DNA from: Lentisphaeria bacterium
GTDB lineage: Bacteria; Verrucomicrobiota; Lentisphaeria; Victivallales; Victivallaceae
DNA length: 64,000 nt
Assembly (NCBI GenBank): GCA_017456285.1
Contig: JAFTJQ010000032.1
Coordinates: 1 to 64,000 of the forward strand
Reading direction: 5' to 3'
This document shows, one piece after another, positions 17,070 to 26,491 of this stretch (position 1 is its first letter; each line of letters starts with the position of its first letter). Position numbers and translations under genes: made by a program. The notes beneath the pieces are model-generated. The model searched no databases and had not been told where the DNA came from. It worked only from the letters and a program-made list of their open reading frames with translations.

Positions 17070-18904
17070 TGAAAGTCAGCAAATTCGGAAAATATCTTAT
17101 TTATTTAAGCGTCATTGCTTTGATTTTGCGGCTCATTGTAGCATTCGGGCTTTTGAAAACTTCACCGACAGTTCTGAATCCCCCTGCAACGAGTGATCCT
17201 GCAACCTACATCCAATTAGCACGAGAGTTGGTTAAAGGCGAGTTCAATGGACCATTTTACTATCAACCGTTTTATTATGCCGGATTTTTAGCACCGCTTA
17301 TTCTGATTTTTGGGGAGAGTTTAATTGTAACAATCGTTGCACAAGCGATTCTCGGAAGTCTGACGGTGATTTTTACCGGCTTAATCGGACGGATAGTTTA
17401 CAGTGAAAAAACAGGATTTATTTCGGCAATTTTGGTAACTATCGCCAATATTTTAATTTTTTACACCCCGTATCACAAAATTGCCACGTTACAAACCTTT
17501 AATGTAACACTTTTCACACTGTTTCTAATTTTAGGAATTAAGGAAATTTCTACGAAAAAAAGTCTGATCTACTACCTTTTAGCGGGGTTGATTATGGGTA
17601 TAAGTTGTGCGACAAGAGGCAATATCTATCTCATGCTTTTCGGCATTCTCCCCCTAATTCTAATCAAAGGAGTGCAGGAAAAGAAAAAATTACACTCTTT
17701 GGCAATCATCGGTGTAATCATGGGGGCAATTGTTTTTGCTCAATTGCCGTTTATTATCTATAACAGCATTAAATGCGGAAAATTGTCGGGAGCATCAACC
17801 GCTTCGGCAGCAGTGCTGGCATTAGGCAATACCCCTGAAGCACCTGCAGGCGGAAGAAATTATTTTGACGGCAACGGCCCGATGGAATACCCTGAAAGTT
17901 ATGAAGTTTTTATGGCTCGCGACAAAGAGCGAAGCGTACCATTGCAAATAATGGATTACTTTTTTGATAAACCCTTGGAATACATCGAGTTAAGTTTCCG
18001 AAAGGTGCTGCTTTTTTGGAGTTGGGGAGAAATTCCGAATAATGTATCGTATTATGAAGGACTTGAGAAATCAATTATCCTGCGATACAATATTTTAGGT
18101 AACTCCTTTATTATCATGGTATTAGGTATTAGCGGCATATTGTTGATGCTTAAAAAGATGTTCAAGGAGCAAAATTATCCATTATTAATGCTTTTACTGA
18201 CGATTATTTTCTATCAATTATCAATTGCCTTTTTCTATAATTTAAGCCGATTCCGAGCACCGATTTTGGCAGATATGGCAGTTTTCAGCGGAATTTTCGT
18301 ATTGAAATTCATTGATGGGGTCAAGGATAAAAAGCAAATAAAGTATCTATTGTTGTCGTTATTAGGCGGAGTTTATGCGGTATTTTTTGCCTACAGCTAC
18401 TATCAAAGATACTATGAAGCTTCTGTCATGCGTTTTGTCCGCCCTGATGGAACGACTATTGAAACTCTGAATGATGCTGAAAAATGTATATTTGATTACG
18501 GTCCGAGAAGTTTCGGTGATTGGATGGGCTTTACTTGGGAGCGTGGCAAAAAGGTTGCGAAAAAGTTTCAAGTTGCGAATCCGGCACAAAAAGGCAAACT
18601 CAAATTCAAATTGGATAGTTTGGGAAACCGGGGTACGGCAATTATCAAAATTAATGATAAAATTCATCGATTCAATATTGCTGAAAGCAATGAGGGTTAT
18701 TTTACCGTGCCGATTCAACTGCGAAACGGCATCGTCACTATGGAATTAATTGAGTTTTTCGGCAATCCGAACTCGAATGAAGTTGATTTATCATTGGATA
18801 ATCAGAGGTTCTATTCCAGATCGGAATACAATGGCGAAGTTATGCCATTTGAATGGATTATGAGATTTTACTACACGGAGCAAGATAAAAATGGGAATAT
18901 TTAA
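17069..18904 (+). CDS. GT-C type integral membrane glycosyltransferase-like protein
   Basis: A 611-residue protein with about 11-12 membrane helices followed by a soluble C-terminal beta domain (about residues 440-611). The first lumenal loop after helix 1 has DPATYIQLARELVKG, which fits the acidic motif of dolichyl-phosphate mannosyltransferase/ArnT-like enzymes. These transfer a sugar from a lipid-phosphate donor to protein, lipid or glycan. The start at 17069 is coupled to the ABC gene by TAATG and has a GGAGGTGAAG RBS. Substrate is unknown. Confidence 0.75.
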   Translation: MKVSKFGKYLIYLSVIALILRLIVAFGLLKTSPTVLNPPATSDPATYIQLARELVKGEFNGPFYYQPFYYAGFLAPLILIFGESLIVTIVAQAILGSLTVIFTGLIGRIVYSEKTGFISAILVTIANILIFYTPYHKIATLQTFNVTLFTLFLILGIKEISTKKSLIYYLLAGLIMGISCATRGNIYLMLFGILPLILIKGVQEKKKLHSLAIIGVIMGAIVFAQLPFIIYNSIKCGKLSGASTASAAVLALGNTPEAPAGGRNYFDGNGPMEYPESYEVFMARDKERSVPLQIMDYFFDKPLEYIELSFRKVLLFWSWGEIPNNVSYYEGLEKSIILRYNILGNSFIIMVLGISGILLMLKKMFKEQNYPLLMLLLTIIFYQLSIAFFYNLSRFRAPILADMAVFSGIFVLKFIDGVKDKKQIKYLLLSLLGGVYAVFFAYSYYQRYYEASVMRFVRPDGTTIETLNDAEKCIFDYGPRSFGDWMGFTWERGKKVAKKFQVANPAQKGKLKFKLDSLGNRGTAIIKINDKIHRFNIAESNEGYFTVPIQLRNGIVTMELIEFFGNPNSNEVDLSLDNQRFYSRSEYNGEVMPFEWIMRFYYTEQDKNGNI

Positions 18905-19391
18905 CAGCAAATGGCCTTTCTATATCGGCGGTGGCGTATTGATTGCATCTATACTGCTTGGTTTGTACACAATTGACGGGAATTTAGGCATGAGTCAAAG
19001 TTTCACCGTTATCGGCGACTACTGTGCGGAAACGGCAGTCGAAGAGGAGTTCGGCACAATTCAGCTTGATTACTCTTTGGGATTGATTATCGGAATTATT
19101 GCGGGGGTACTTGTTGCGGCAATTTTCAGCGGTAACTTCAAACTTCAACTTTTAGCAAACTATGATTCAGGAATCACTATTCGTGCGTTCAAAACCGTTT
19201 TTTACGGTCTTATCGGCGGTTTTCTGGTTATGAGCGGTATTCAAATAAGCGGAGAGGCAATTTACGGTCAATTTATCTCCGCAATTCAGATGTCCGCAGG
19301 GGCTTGGATCTATATCGGGGCATTGTTGCTTAGCGGTGGGATTCTGGCAATTTTGCTTGATAATGGCGGACAAAGTTCAGGCGAAGAATAA
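18891..19391 (+). CDS. YeeE/YedE family membrane protein, first half
   Basis: A 166-residue membrane protein with four to five helices. GLIIGIIAGVLVAAIFSGNF and YGLIGGFLVMSGIQISG resemble the repeat unit of YeeE/YedE (sulfur transport, DUF395; TsuA imports thiosulfate). The start overlaps the previous gene by 14 nt and has GGAG upstream. Together with the next gene it makes a split version of the usual single-chain transporter. Sulfur import would fit the NifU-NifS operon nearby, but the substrate is inferred. Confidence 0.75.
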   Translation: MGIFNSKWPFYIGGGVLIASILLGLYTIDGNLGMSQSFTVIGDYCAETAVEEEFGTIQLDYSLGLIIGIIAGVLVAAIFSGNFKLQLLANYDSGITIRAFKTVFYGLIGGFLVMSGIQISGEAIYGQFISAIQMSAGAWIYIGALLLSGGILAILLDNGGQSSGEE

Positions 19392-19415
19392 TTTAAGGAG
19401 AGGGAGCAATAAAAA

Positions 19416-20024
19416 ATGAGACCATTGGATTTAAGTTCAACAGCCGAAGTCGGTGTAGCAATAGCAATCGGATTTGTAATCGGTTTTGCATTGCTGAAAT
19501 CCGATTTGATTTGGCGGAAAAGCGTACATGATATTCTGACACTCAAAGACGGCAGATTAGTAAAAACGGTACTTTTTATTTTGGGATTCGGGGCATTGCT
19601 TTTTTACTTCTGCGAGCGAAATAATTTAGTGAATATCCATGTAAGCATCAGTTATCTCTGGGCTTCGATCATCGGCGGAATTATCAGCGGAATCGGGCTG
19701 GTAATTTGCGGATTTACTCCAATTTCGGCAGTTGCAAACTTTTTTACCGGAAGAGTTTATACAATTTGGACAATTTTAGGAATGATTCTCGCTTTGCCGA
19801 TTGTAAAAATTTTTGACGACAAATTTCTATCTAACTTCTACGTTTCCGAGGGGCAGATGAATTTACCTGTAACCAACAGCAATCAAGGAGGATTTTTAGC
19901 AGAAGGGCTATCTGACAATCGATTTTTGTCATTCTCCAACGGAGCATTGATTGCATTTATTGTCTGCTTTCTTTTGATTGTAGTTGTCCAATTTACGATC
20001 GGGGACTCGACGGAAAAAGATTAA
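19416..20024 (+). CDS. YeeE/YedE family membrane protein, second half
   Basis: A 202-residue membrane protein with about five to six helices, again with YeeE-like segments (AIAIGFVIGFALLKS, WASIIGGIISGIGLVICGFTPISAVANFFTGR). The Gly/Cys-containing re-entrant loop VICGFTP is like the cysteine-bearing loops used for thiosulfate relay in TsuA. It lies 24 nt downstream of its partner and is probably a heterodimer subunit. RBS GGAGAGGGAG. Confidence 0.78.
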   Translation: MRPLDLSSTAEVGVAIAIGFVIGFALLKSDLIWRKSVHDILTLKDGRLVKTVLFILGFGALLFYFCERNNLVNIHVSISYLWASIIGGIISGIGLVICGFTPISAVANFFTGRVYTIWTILGMILALPIVKIFDDKFLSNFYVSEGQMNLPVTNSNQGGFLAEGLSDNRFLSFSNGALIAFIVCFLLIVVVQFTIGDSTEKD

Positions 20025-20047
20025 TTTTAAGCAAACGGGGGGATAAG

Positions 20048-21019
20048 ATGTTAAAAAAATATAATTATGTTTTCGGAGTAGTCGCTTCCAGACGGCTGGG
20101 TTTATCACTCGGAATTGATTTAGTGCCGAAAAAATACTGTTCGCTTGACTGCGTATATTGTGAAGCAGGTGCGACAACCAATTTAAGTTCGGAGCGAAAA
20201 GATTTCGTCAAAGCCGATGCGGTTATTGCTGAACTTAAAGAAGTTTTTGCCAATCCTGAAATTAAGTTTGATTATATCACCTTTTCAGGGGCGGGCGAAC
20301 CGACTTTGAACTCTGAAATCGGAAAAATCATTGACTTTATCAAAACTGAATATCCGCAGCACAAGTTGTGCCTTTTAACCAACGCCCTCGGCTTCGGAGA
20401 TAAACAACTCCTCAAAGAGATTGAGAAAATCGACTTGTGTATTCCATCGCTCGATGCCTCATGCGATGAGGAATTTCAGAAAATCAATCGCCCCGTTGCG
20501 ACGATTAAATTTGATGACTTCATTAAGAACTTAATTGATTATACCAACCGTGCCGCATGCAGAATTGTTTTGGAACTTTTTATTGTCCCGACGGTCAATG
20601 ACAGCGACGAATCAATCAAGCGTTTTGTGCAAATTATCAAGCAGATGAAAGTTGAAAAAGTACAACTTAATTCACTCGACCGCCCCGGCACTTGCGATTG
20701 GGTAAAACCCTCTGCAAAGGCAAATACCATGCGATTTATCGAAGCTTTGGAGGAATTTGTCCCCGTTGAGGCGGTAGGGGCATTTAAGTACAAAAGTGTA
20801 ACTTTGTGCAAATCAATTGAGATGTCGCAATTACAGCAAAATATTATTAATTTAATTCGCCGCCGCCCTGCGACTTTAGCGGATTTGAGTTTGGCAACTA
20901 ATTGCGAAAGCAAGCAGGTCAATCAGGCTTTGCAGGAGTTACTGCATGCAGGTTTAATCACCTCTGAACGACAGGAGCGTGGAGAATTTTTCAGTGCCAA
21001 CGTCAAAGTTGAAAAGTAA
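20048..21019 (+). CDS. Radical SAM protein with C-terminal winged helix
   Basis: A 323-residue radical SAM enzyme. The [4Fe-4S] cluster motif is CSLDCVYC (CX3CX2C) near residue 36, followed by FSGAGEPTL (SAM-binding GGE-like motif) and SLDASCDEEFQKINRP. After about residue 250 a winged-helix domain begins (RRPATLADLSLATN...LLHAGLIT). Similar proteins (COG0731-like) are annotated as wyosine-type or of unknown function. It is 23 nt after the YeeE pair, RBS GGGGGG. Reaction unknown. Confidence 0.85.
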   Translation: MLKKYNYVFGVVASRRLGLSLGIDLVPKKYCSLDCVYCEAGATTNLSSERKDFVKADAVIAELKEVFANPEIKFDYITFSGAGEPTLNSEIGKIIDFIKTEYPQHKLCLLTNALGFGDKQLLKEIEKIDLCIPSLDASCDEEFQKINRPVATIKFDDFIKNLIDYTNRAACRIVLELFIVPTVNDSDESIKRFVQIIKQMKVEKVQLNSLDRPGTCDWVKPSAKANTMRFIEALEEFVPVEAVGAFKYKSVTLCKSIEMSQLQQNIINLIRRRPATLADLSLATNCESKQVNQALQELLHAGLITSERQERGEFFSANVKVEK

Positions 21020-21060
21020 AAGTGTGCCGTCATTCAATAACAGCATGCTCCCCCGAAAAA

Positions 21061-21405
21061 CTATTTTCTGAACATAAAAAATACTGCCATCAACATACAG
21101 ATTCCGGCATAGAGATAATTCCAACTGATTTTCTCCCGTGCATAAATCAGCACATAAAAGAAAAATACCGTCAACGTAATGACTTCCTGAATAATTTTTA
21201 ACTGCGCCAGCGATAACTCTTCATGACCGATTCGATTGGCAGGTACTTGCAGCATGTATTCAAAAAAGGCAATTCCCCAACTTGCCAAAATAGCAATATA
21301 GAGCGGTTTTGCCGAGAGATTTTTCAGGTGTGAATACCAAGCAAAGGTCATAAAAACATTAGCACAAAGCAATAACGCAACAGTCTTTACAATTGTAATA
21401 TTCAT
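21061..21405 (-). CDS. DMT-like small membrane protein, DUF486
   Basis: A 114-residue protein with four membrane helices (NVFMTFAWYSHLK, PLYIAILASWGIAFFEYML, LTVFFFYVLIYA, NYLYAGICMLMAVFFMF). The AWYxHLK and WGIAFFEY(M/C)LQVPANRIG segments are the DUF486 signature. Its role is unknown; the fold is like half of a drug/metabolite transporter. The start overlaps the stop of the mutarotase gene by 4 nt (ATGA). Confidence 0.88.
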   Translation of the reverse strand: MNITIVKTVALLLCANVFMTFAWYSHLKNLSAKPLYIAILASWGIAFFEYMLQVPANRIGHEELSLAQLKIIQEVITLTVFFFYVLIYAREKISWNYLYAGICMLMAVFFMFRK

Positions 21406-22259
21406 TTTTTGCTGATCTCCAATGACATCGTATGGGTTTCACCGGATTTCAAAATTCGGCTGTCACTTTTGGCATTAGTTGTTTCAATACAAATCATATT
21501 CCAATACTCCTCATCTCCGAAATCCGCCATGCGAATCGACTTGGCAATCCACGGATTCCAAACGACGGTGGAGCGACTGCCTGATTTGCTGATTTGAACT
21601 TGATATGGTTTACCCTTGTCACTTAAAGTACAAGTTGCATCAGTATCTAAATAGACTCGATCAACCTCTTCCGCAATGCCGATTGCACCACTCTGCCTAC
21701 AAATTTTGCCGACTAATGAGTCAAAATAATCAGTATCTTCCAAACCTAAAACTGCCACATTACCGATATAGCTGACATTGAAATATGTGTGAAGTGCCTG
21801 ACTCAAAGTAAAATCAGAACTCCCTTGATTGCAAGTAGTTAAAGATACTTGCAAAGTTTTGCCGATCACAATAGTCATTGATAATGCCAATTTATTGCAA
21901 AATTCGGGGAGTTTAGATGAATCAAGCGACATTTTAACTTCCACTCTGCCGTCGGGCAAATCAATTATTGAGCAAACATCCCACTCAAGCAATCGCGCAA
22001 ATCCATGTGCAGGAGCGCCATCGATCGGGGCTGCTCCGAAATAGGGCCAGCAAACTGGGATACCGCCTCGAATTGCTTTGCCGAACTCAAAATTGCTTTC
22101 CGCACTTACCCAGAGCAACTCATCTCCGTCGCTTGCGAAGCTTAAAATATGTCCCCCGTAATTACTGAAACTGCACTTTGAATTTGCAGTAATAACATGA
22201 AAAATCCTTAATCCGCTTTCGGTATTTTCAATCACGACATTTTTTGATTCAATATTCAT
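21402..22259 (-). CDS. Aldose 1-epimerase family, D-hexose-6-phosphate mutarotase-like
   Basis: A 285-residue protein of the YeaD group, which interconverts alpha and beta forms of hexose-6-phosphates. Recognisable segments are SFASDGDELLWVS, AIRGGIPVCWPYFG, HGFARLLEWDV, the catalytic His in SQALHTYFNV, and VVWNPWIAKSI near the end, which carries the catalytic Glu region downstream. It is cytoplasmic. It lies 2 nt after the 363-residue unknown gene and is coupled to the DUF486 gene. Confidence 0.9.
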   Translation of the reverse strand: MNIESKNVVIENTESGLRIFHVITANSKCSFSNYGGHILSFASDGDELLWVSAESNFEFGKAIRGGIPVCWPYFGAAPIDGAPAHGFARLLEWDVCSIIDLPDGRVEVKMSLDSSKLPEFCNKLALSMTIVIGKTLQVSLTTCNQGSSDFTLSQALHTYFNVSYIGNVAVLGLEDTDYFDSLVGKICRQSGAIGIAEEVDRVYLDTDATCTLSDKGKPYQVQISKSGSRSTVVWNPWIAKSIRMADFGDEEYWNMICIETTNAKSDSRILKSGETHTMSLEISKK

Positions 22260-22261
22260 AC

Positions 22262-23353
22262 TTATTCCGTTTCAATAGCGTTTTCTAAATTTTTATTCAA
22301 AACTTGCAAACCGACCAATTCAGCAAGCAAATCATCCTGAATTGCAAATCGGAAATACAAATTATTCTTGCTCAATAGTTTAGTCGCCCAAATCGACAAC
22401 TCAAAAAAATCATCAATTCCCCAATGGAGCAACTGATTATCTCCGCTTCGCTCAAGGTGCGATGCATCGGTACATAGTGCCAAATTTGCCGCAAGTTCAA
22501 TGCTTTTATCGGTTTTTCGCAACATATTCCGCAAACTTCTCCGACACAATGGAGCAGCAATACAAGGTGTTGACGCTAAAGAATTTACATGTGAACAATC
22601 ATCCCCGATCAAATCAGATAAAGCAATTTTGCAATAATCAATATCGCTACTCGATTTCACATAATCATCCCAAGCAAAATAATACTTCAACCGCCATGAA
22701 CGCTTTCTCGGTGCATCTTCACTATTCTCAAATGCCAAAATCTGACGACTGAAAGTAATTTTTTGGCTATTTCCCTCAATCATAAAACGATTTGAGCAGT
22801 TTTCAAAATTTTCAGCCGCCAAATGACGCCAAAGGTCATTCCCTGCTCCGCACTCAAACTTAACTCCGTCACGGCAAGTAACATTGAATGCCAAAACAAA
22901 GCGATTTTCCTGATTGACAACTACATGCTCATCGGATAAATTAAATTTTTCCATTTTAACTTGATTATTTTCGATGAAAAAAACTTGCAGGGAGTTAAAT
23001 TCTCCGCAAATCTCAAAATCTTCCAGCTTGAGTTTCTCAACTGCTCCGATTCCCGGATTAACATCGACAATCACTCTCGCAAAGCTGTCGCAAAAATCAA
23101 AATTACGTCTGTTTTCAAACTCCGTACCGAACGGAATGGTTTGAAAAAGTTCTGCCGAAGCAGAATAGTTGTCCAAAGTTGAATGAACTTTTAATTTCTG
23201 AAGCAATGCTCCATCCTCATTAAAGCCATTACACTCAAAGTTTTTCAAAATAATTTGAGTACCGTTACGGTGATTAAAATGCAGAAATTCACTCTCTCCT
23301 GACTGCAAATTACACTCAAAATTACTGCCGATTATCTTATTTGTTTCAAACAT
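22262..23353 (-). CDS. Unrecognised 363-residue protein
   Basis: Not recognised. There is no signal peptide or membrane helix. Residues 1 to about 235 are rich in beta-strand patterns with many aromatic residues (EFLHFNHRNGTQIILKNFEC, FARVIVDVNPGIGAVEKL), while the last third is helical and cysteine-rich (PCIAAPLCRRSLRNMLRK). Cysteine content is high overall (about 14). It is tightly linked (2 nt) to the mutarotase gene, so a sugar-related role is possible but unproven. The start has only a weak upstream RBS. Confidence 0.7.
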   Translation of the reverse strand: MFETNKIIGSNFECNLQSGESEFLHFNHRNGTQIILKNFECNGFNEDGALLQKLKVHSTLDNYSASAELFQTIPFGTEFENRRNFDFCDSFARVIVDVNPGIGAVEKLKLEDFEICGEFNSLQVFFIENNQVKMEKFNLSDEHVVVNQENRFVLAFNVTCRDGVKFECGAGNDLWRHLAAENFENCSNRFMIEGNSQKITFSRQILAFENSEDAPRKRSWRLKYYFAWDDYVKSSSDIDYCKIALSDLIGDDCSHVNSLASTPCIAAPLCRRSLRNMLRKTDKSIELAANLALCTDASHLERSGDNQLLHWGIDDFFELSIWATKLLSKNNLYFRFAIQDDLLAELVGLQVLNKNLENAIETE

Positions 23354-23373
23354 TACTGCATGCCCCTCAAATT

Positions 23374-24402
23374 TTATTGCTTATAACCCCAGTCAAGCAA
23401 CGCCTCAACGAAGTCATCTCTATCGCCTGCACGCTTAAAGCCGGTAACAACTCCGAGCATCCTGCGGCCGTCACGCATGCAGCTAAATGCCAAACAGCTG
23501 CCTGCCTTGATCGTATATCCGGTTTTAAGTCCGTCCACCCCCGGAGTTTTGCGTTTTCTAACGAGGTTATTGGTATTGGTTAATTCTTTGGTATTATTGA
23601 CGGCAAAAGTTTGATAAGTTTTTGCCCACTTCATGTATTCAGGGTGCCGCAAAATCTCATTCGCCATTACCGCCACTTCCAAAGCGGTACTTAAATTGTG
23701 TTTATTTTTGTCAGGCAGTCCGTGCGGATTGATAAAAATTGTCTTTTTTAATTGCAATGATTGTGCTTTGAGATTCATTTTTTTTACAAATTCAGCGACC
23801 GAATAATCAGCAATGAAAGCTCCAGCCAGAGCCGCCGCATCATTGGCACTTCTAATAGTTGCCGCCTGGAGCAGTTCCTCAAGTTTATAAATTTTATTCG
23901 GGCTTAACCCCATTGCACCGACTCGGATTGCCGCACACTCACGGGTTGCTTTTACCTGTGAATCGAGGGTAATATTTTTATTGCCGTACTTAATTTCCTC
24001 CAGCACCAGCAGTACGGTCATGAGTTTACTCATTGAAGCAATCGGCACTTGCATTTCAGGATTTTTTGCCCAAATAACCTCATTGGTATTCAAATCAATC
24101 AAAATTCCTGCCGTCGGATAATTGGCAATTCTCGGAAATTTGATATTATTTGACTTCGCCTTTGCCCAACTCAACTGCTGCATAAATGGGATTAATTCAG
24201 ATTTTTTCAAAAATCTCGGTTCAGGAATACTCGACAAAGTTTTAGTTTTTACACTCTTTCCGGTCTTTTTTTCAACTTTCGTATCACTTGAATTACTTGA
24301 ACACCCGAATTTAGAAACAAGTATAATTGCAAAAACTGCAATTACTGCGACAATTCCCAGTAATTGCAATCTTGCTCGTAAGGTATAATCAATATTTTTC
24401 AT
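23374..24402 (-). CDS. D-alanyl-D-alanine carboxypeptidase (S11, DacA-like)
   Basis: Penicillin-binding protein that trims the stem peptide of peptidoglycan. The 342 residues begin with a membrane anchor (about 13-31, IVAVIAVFAIILVSKFGC) and include the three active-site motifs: SMSK (SxxK) in PIASMSKLMTV, SAND (SxN), and KTGYT (KTG). The usual C-terminal PBP5 domain appears absent. It follows a 54-residue membrane protein by 5 nt. The N-terminal helix has a Cys at its end and may be either signal anchor or lipoprotein signal. Confidence 0.92.
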   Translation of the reverse strand: MKNIDYTLRARLQLLGIVAVIAVFAIILVSKFGCSSNSSDTKVEKKTGKSVKTKTLSSIPEPRFLKKSELIPFMQQLSWAKAKSNNIKFPRIANYPTAGILIDLNTNEVIWAKNPEMQVPIASMSKLMTVLLVLEEIKYGNKNITLDSQVKATRECAAIRVGAMGLSPNKIYKLEELLQAATIRSANDAAALAGAFIADYSVAEFVKKMNLKAQSLQLKKTIFINPHGLPDKNKHNLSTALEVAVMANEILRHPEYMKWAKTYQTFAVNNTKELTNTNNLVRKRKTPGVDGLKTGYTIKAGSCLAFSCMRDGRRMLGVVTGFKRAGDRDDFVEALLDWGYKQ

Positions 24403-24405
24403 AAC

Positions 24406-24570
24406 TTACAATTCCGGTTCAATAGAGTATTCGGGCGGCACATTCAGAGGCAAAGACTCTTCACTGCTATCCCCGATAACAAAGACTTTGATAACTATTA
24501 TGTGGATAATAATTACCAACAGCACTAAAATGAAGAAGAATTTTAAGTTATTTTTCTTTTGATCTCTCAT
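24406..24570 (-). CDS. Small single-pass membrane protein
   Basis: A 54-residue gene between leuA and dacA. A polar lead (MRDQKKNNLK) is followed by one hydrophobic helix (FFFILVLLVIIIHIIVIKVF) and an acidic, Pro-rich external tail ending PPEYSIEPEL. Its stop lies 3 nt before the dacA start, and it begins 15 nt after the leuA stop. It could be a partner of the carboxypeptidase at the membrane. RBS is weak (GAGTAAAAA). Confidence 0.65.
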   Translation of the reverse strand: MRDQKKNNLKFFFILVLLVIIIHIIVIKVFVIGDSSEESLPLNVPPEYSIEPEL

Positions 24571-24585
24571 TTTTTACTCTATTCT

Positions 24586-26271
24586 TTACTTTTTTACCGC
24601 TCTATTCAATGCACTGATCAATGCCGCAATTGCAGCGCGGTCAATATTTGAATGAACTCCGACACCGTGGACTAAACGCTTCTCACCTTTTAATCTGATT
24701 CCGACAAAGGCAATCGCTTTAGCATCCGCATCATTGCCGAGTGAACGCTCGGAAAAATCCTCTAATGAGAATTCAGGTAGCGTTTTATCCTGTGCCAAAG
24801 CATTGTAAACCGCACTTATCGGTCCATTACCGACACCCTTGAGCGGAGTTTGCTTATCTCCATTTACCCAAGTGAAGCTCACACCGATTAAATCGCCGTG
24901 CTGCTCCAAAATATCACGAGTATAATTGTGATAATCGTATGGCCCTACGATATTTACAAAATTTTCATCAAAAATTTTCCGCAAGTCGGTGCTATCAATT
25001 TCACCACCCTTTTTGTCAATGTAATTTTGAACCACCTGACCGATTTCAGGGTGCATGACTTTGGGGGGATAAATTCCGAATTCTTTCTCAAGAATATAGA
25101 CAATACCTCCCTTGCCTGACTGACTGTTGATACGGATAAGTTTCTCGTACTGACGCCCGACATCAGCAGGATCAATATGCAAATAAGGCATCTTCCACCC
25201 CTGTTCAAAAAATTCCTGAATCTCTCCACTGCGATCCATTCCCTTGCGAATCGCATCCTGATGCGAACCTGAAAATGCAGTGAAAACCAATTGTCCCGCA
25301 TACGGGTGGCGGACATGCACATCAATTCCTGAACACTCCTCAACCACGCTGACGATGTGATCCAAATTAGAGAAATCCAATCCGGTTTCAATTCCCCTCG
25401 AATAGAGATTCATTGCGAGAATCATAATATCCAGATTTCCCGTTCTCTCGCCGTGACCGAAAATTGTTCCCTCTACCCTGTTCGCACCTGCCATTAAAGC
25501 CAATTCAGTTGCCGCAACTGCACAACCTTGATCATTGTGGGCATGCAGACTGATTGAAGTCTCATCCATGTAGGGATATTTGCGGATAAAGTACTCTATC
25601 ATATCCGCATACTGATTCGGAGAGCGACGCTCAACTGTCGCAGGGAGGTTCAAAATAAAGTCCTCTTTAGCGGACGGTCCCCAAACTTCCTTGACCTTTT
25701 TGCAAAGCTCAATGGTGAAATCCAAATCGCTGTCGGTAAACTCTTCGGGTGAAAATTCATAACTGATAATATCACTCATGCCAGCTTCGGCAACCATTTT
25801 TTTTACCAATTTCGTTCCGTCGATTGCCATTTGCTCAACCTCGGCACGGTCATGACTGAAAACAAATCTGCCGTGGAGGTCACTGGTTGCCACATAGCAA
25901 TGGATAATTGCCTGTTTTACCCCCTTGAGTGACTCGACGGTTCTGGCAATTAAATGCTCACGAGCTTGAGTTAAAACAGAAATTTTCACGTCATCGGGAA
26001 TTAAATTCTCCTCAATAAGTTTACGGACGAAATCGTAATCATCCTGCGAAGCAGAGGGAAATCCAACCTCAATTTCTTTGAAACCGATCTCCAAAAGCAT
26101 TTTGAAATATGCTAATTTTTTCTCCGGATTCATCGGGATAGGCAGTGATTGATTGCCATCTCTCAAATCCACTGAAGTCCAAGTCGGAGCTACGGTTATC
26201 TCTTTATCAGGCCAAGTGCGATTTACGATCGGCACTTTCGGCATCGGTTTGTATTTATTAAAGTTTGTCAT
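24586..26271 (-). CDS. leuA: 2-isopropylmalate synthase
   Basis: First step of leucine synthesis: acetyl-CoA plus 2-ketoisovalerate to 2-isopropylmalate. The 561-residue protein is of the longer LeuA type. Its HMGL-like TIM barrel has SVDLRDGNQSLPIPM, SYEFSPEEFTDSDLDF, LHAHNDQGCAVA (metal-binding His pair) and GHGERTGNLD. The C-terminal LeuA allosteric domain (about 435-561) is complete, so leucine feedback is expected. No other leu genes are adjacent. AAGG precedes the start. A Leu-rich reading frame lies upstream in the leader. Confidence 0.96.
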   Translation of the reverse strand: MTNFNKYKPMPKVPIVNRTWPDKEITVAPTWTSVDLRDGNQSLPIPMNPEKKLAYFKMLLEIGFKEIEVGFPSASQDDYDFVRKLIEENLIPDDVKISVLTQAREHLIARTVESLKGVKQAIIHCYVATSDLHGRFVFSHDRAEVEQMAIDGTKLVKKMVAEAGMSDIISYEFSPEEFTDSDLDFTIELCKKVKEVWGPSAKEDFILNLPATVERRSPNQYADMIEYFIRKYPYMDETSISLHAHNDQGCAVAATELALMAGANRVEGTIFGHGERTGNLDIMILAMNLYSRGIETGLDFSNLDHIVSVVEECSGIDVHVRHPYAGQLVFTAFSGSHQDAIRKGMDRSGEIQEFFEQGWKMPYLHIDPADVGRQYEKLIRINSQSGKGGIVYILEKEFGIYPPKVMHPEIGQVVQNYIDKKGGEIDSTDLRKIFDENFVNIVGPYDYHNYTRDILEQHGDLIGVSFTWVNGDKQTPLKGVGNGPISAVYNALAQDKTLPEFSLEDFSERSLGNDADAKAIAFVGIRLKGEKRLVHGVGVHSNIDRAAIAALISALNRAVKK

Positions 26272-26361
26272 ATTATCTAAATCCTTAAATTTTTTTACGT
26301 TCAGTTATTATAAATCAAATAAAAAATATTTTTCGCGAACAGCTTAAATTATCATCGTTAT

Positions 26362-26463
26362 CTATAGACACAGCAAAGCTGTCCGCATACTAAGTCGCTT
26401 GTGCAACAATAGTTCGGCAATAAACAATCGAAAACCAAAATATTTTTTATTAAAATTTGTCAT
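26362..26463 (-). CDS. Candidate leucine-rich leader peptide of leuA
   Basis: A 33-codon frame between the leuA promoter and leuA. It starts MTNFNK, as does LeuA itself, then reads to ...AELLLHKRL...ALLCL and TAG, with 8 Leu in 33 codons, including CTA-TTG-TTG in a row. Its RBS and first codons align with the leuA start region, so it looks like a partial duplication of it. After it, an ACAGC/GCTGT hairpin (around 26376-26391) competes with a downstream AAGCTGTTC (around 26343) for the same bases, which would suit attenuation. There is no direct proof of translation. Confidence 0.55.
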   Translation of the reverse strand: MTNFNKKYFGFRLFIAELLLHKRLSMRTALLCL

Positions 26464-26491
26464 TTTATTAAAACCTTCAACTTTTTTCGAT

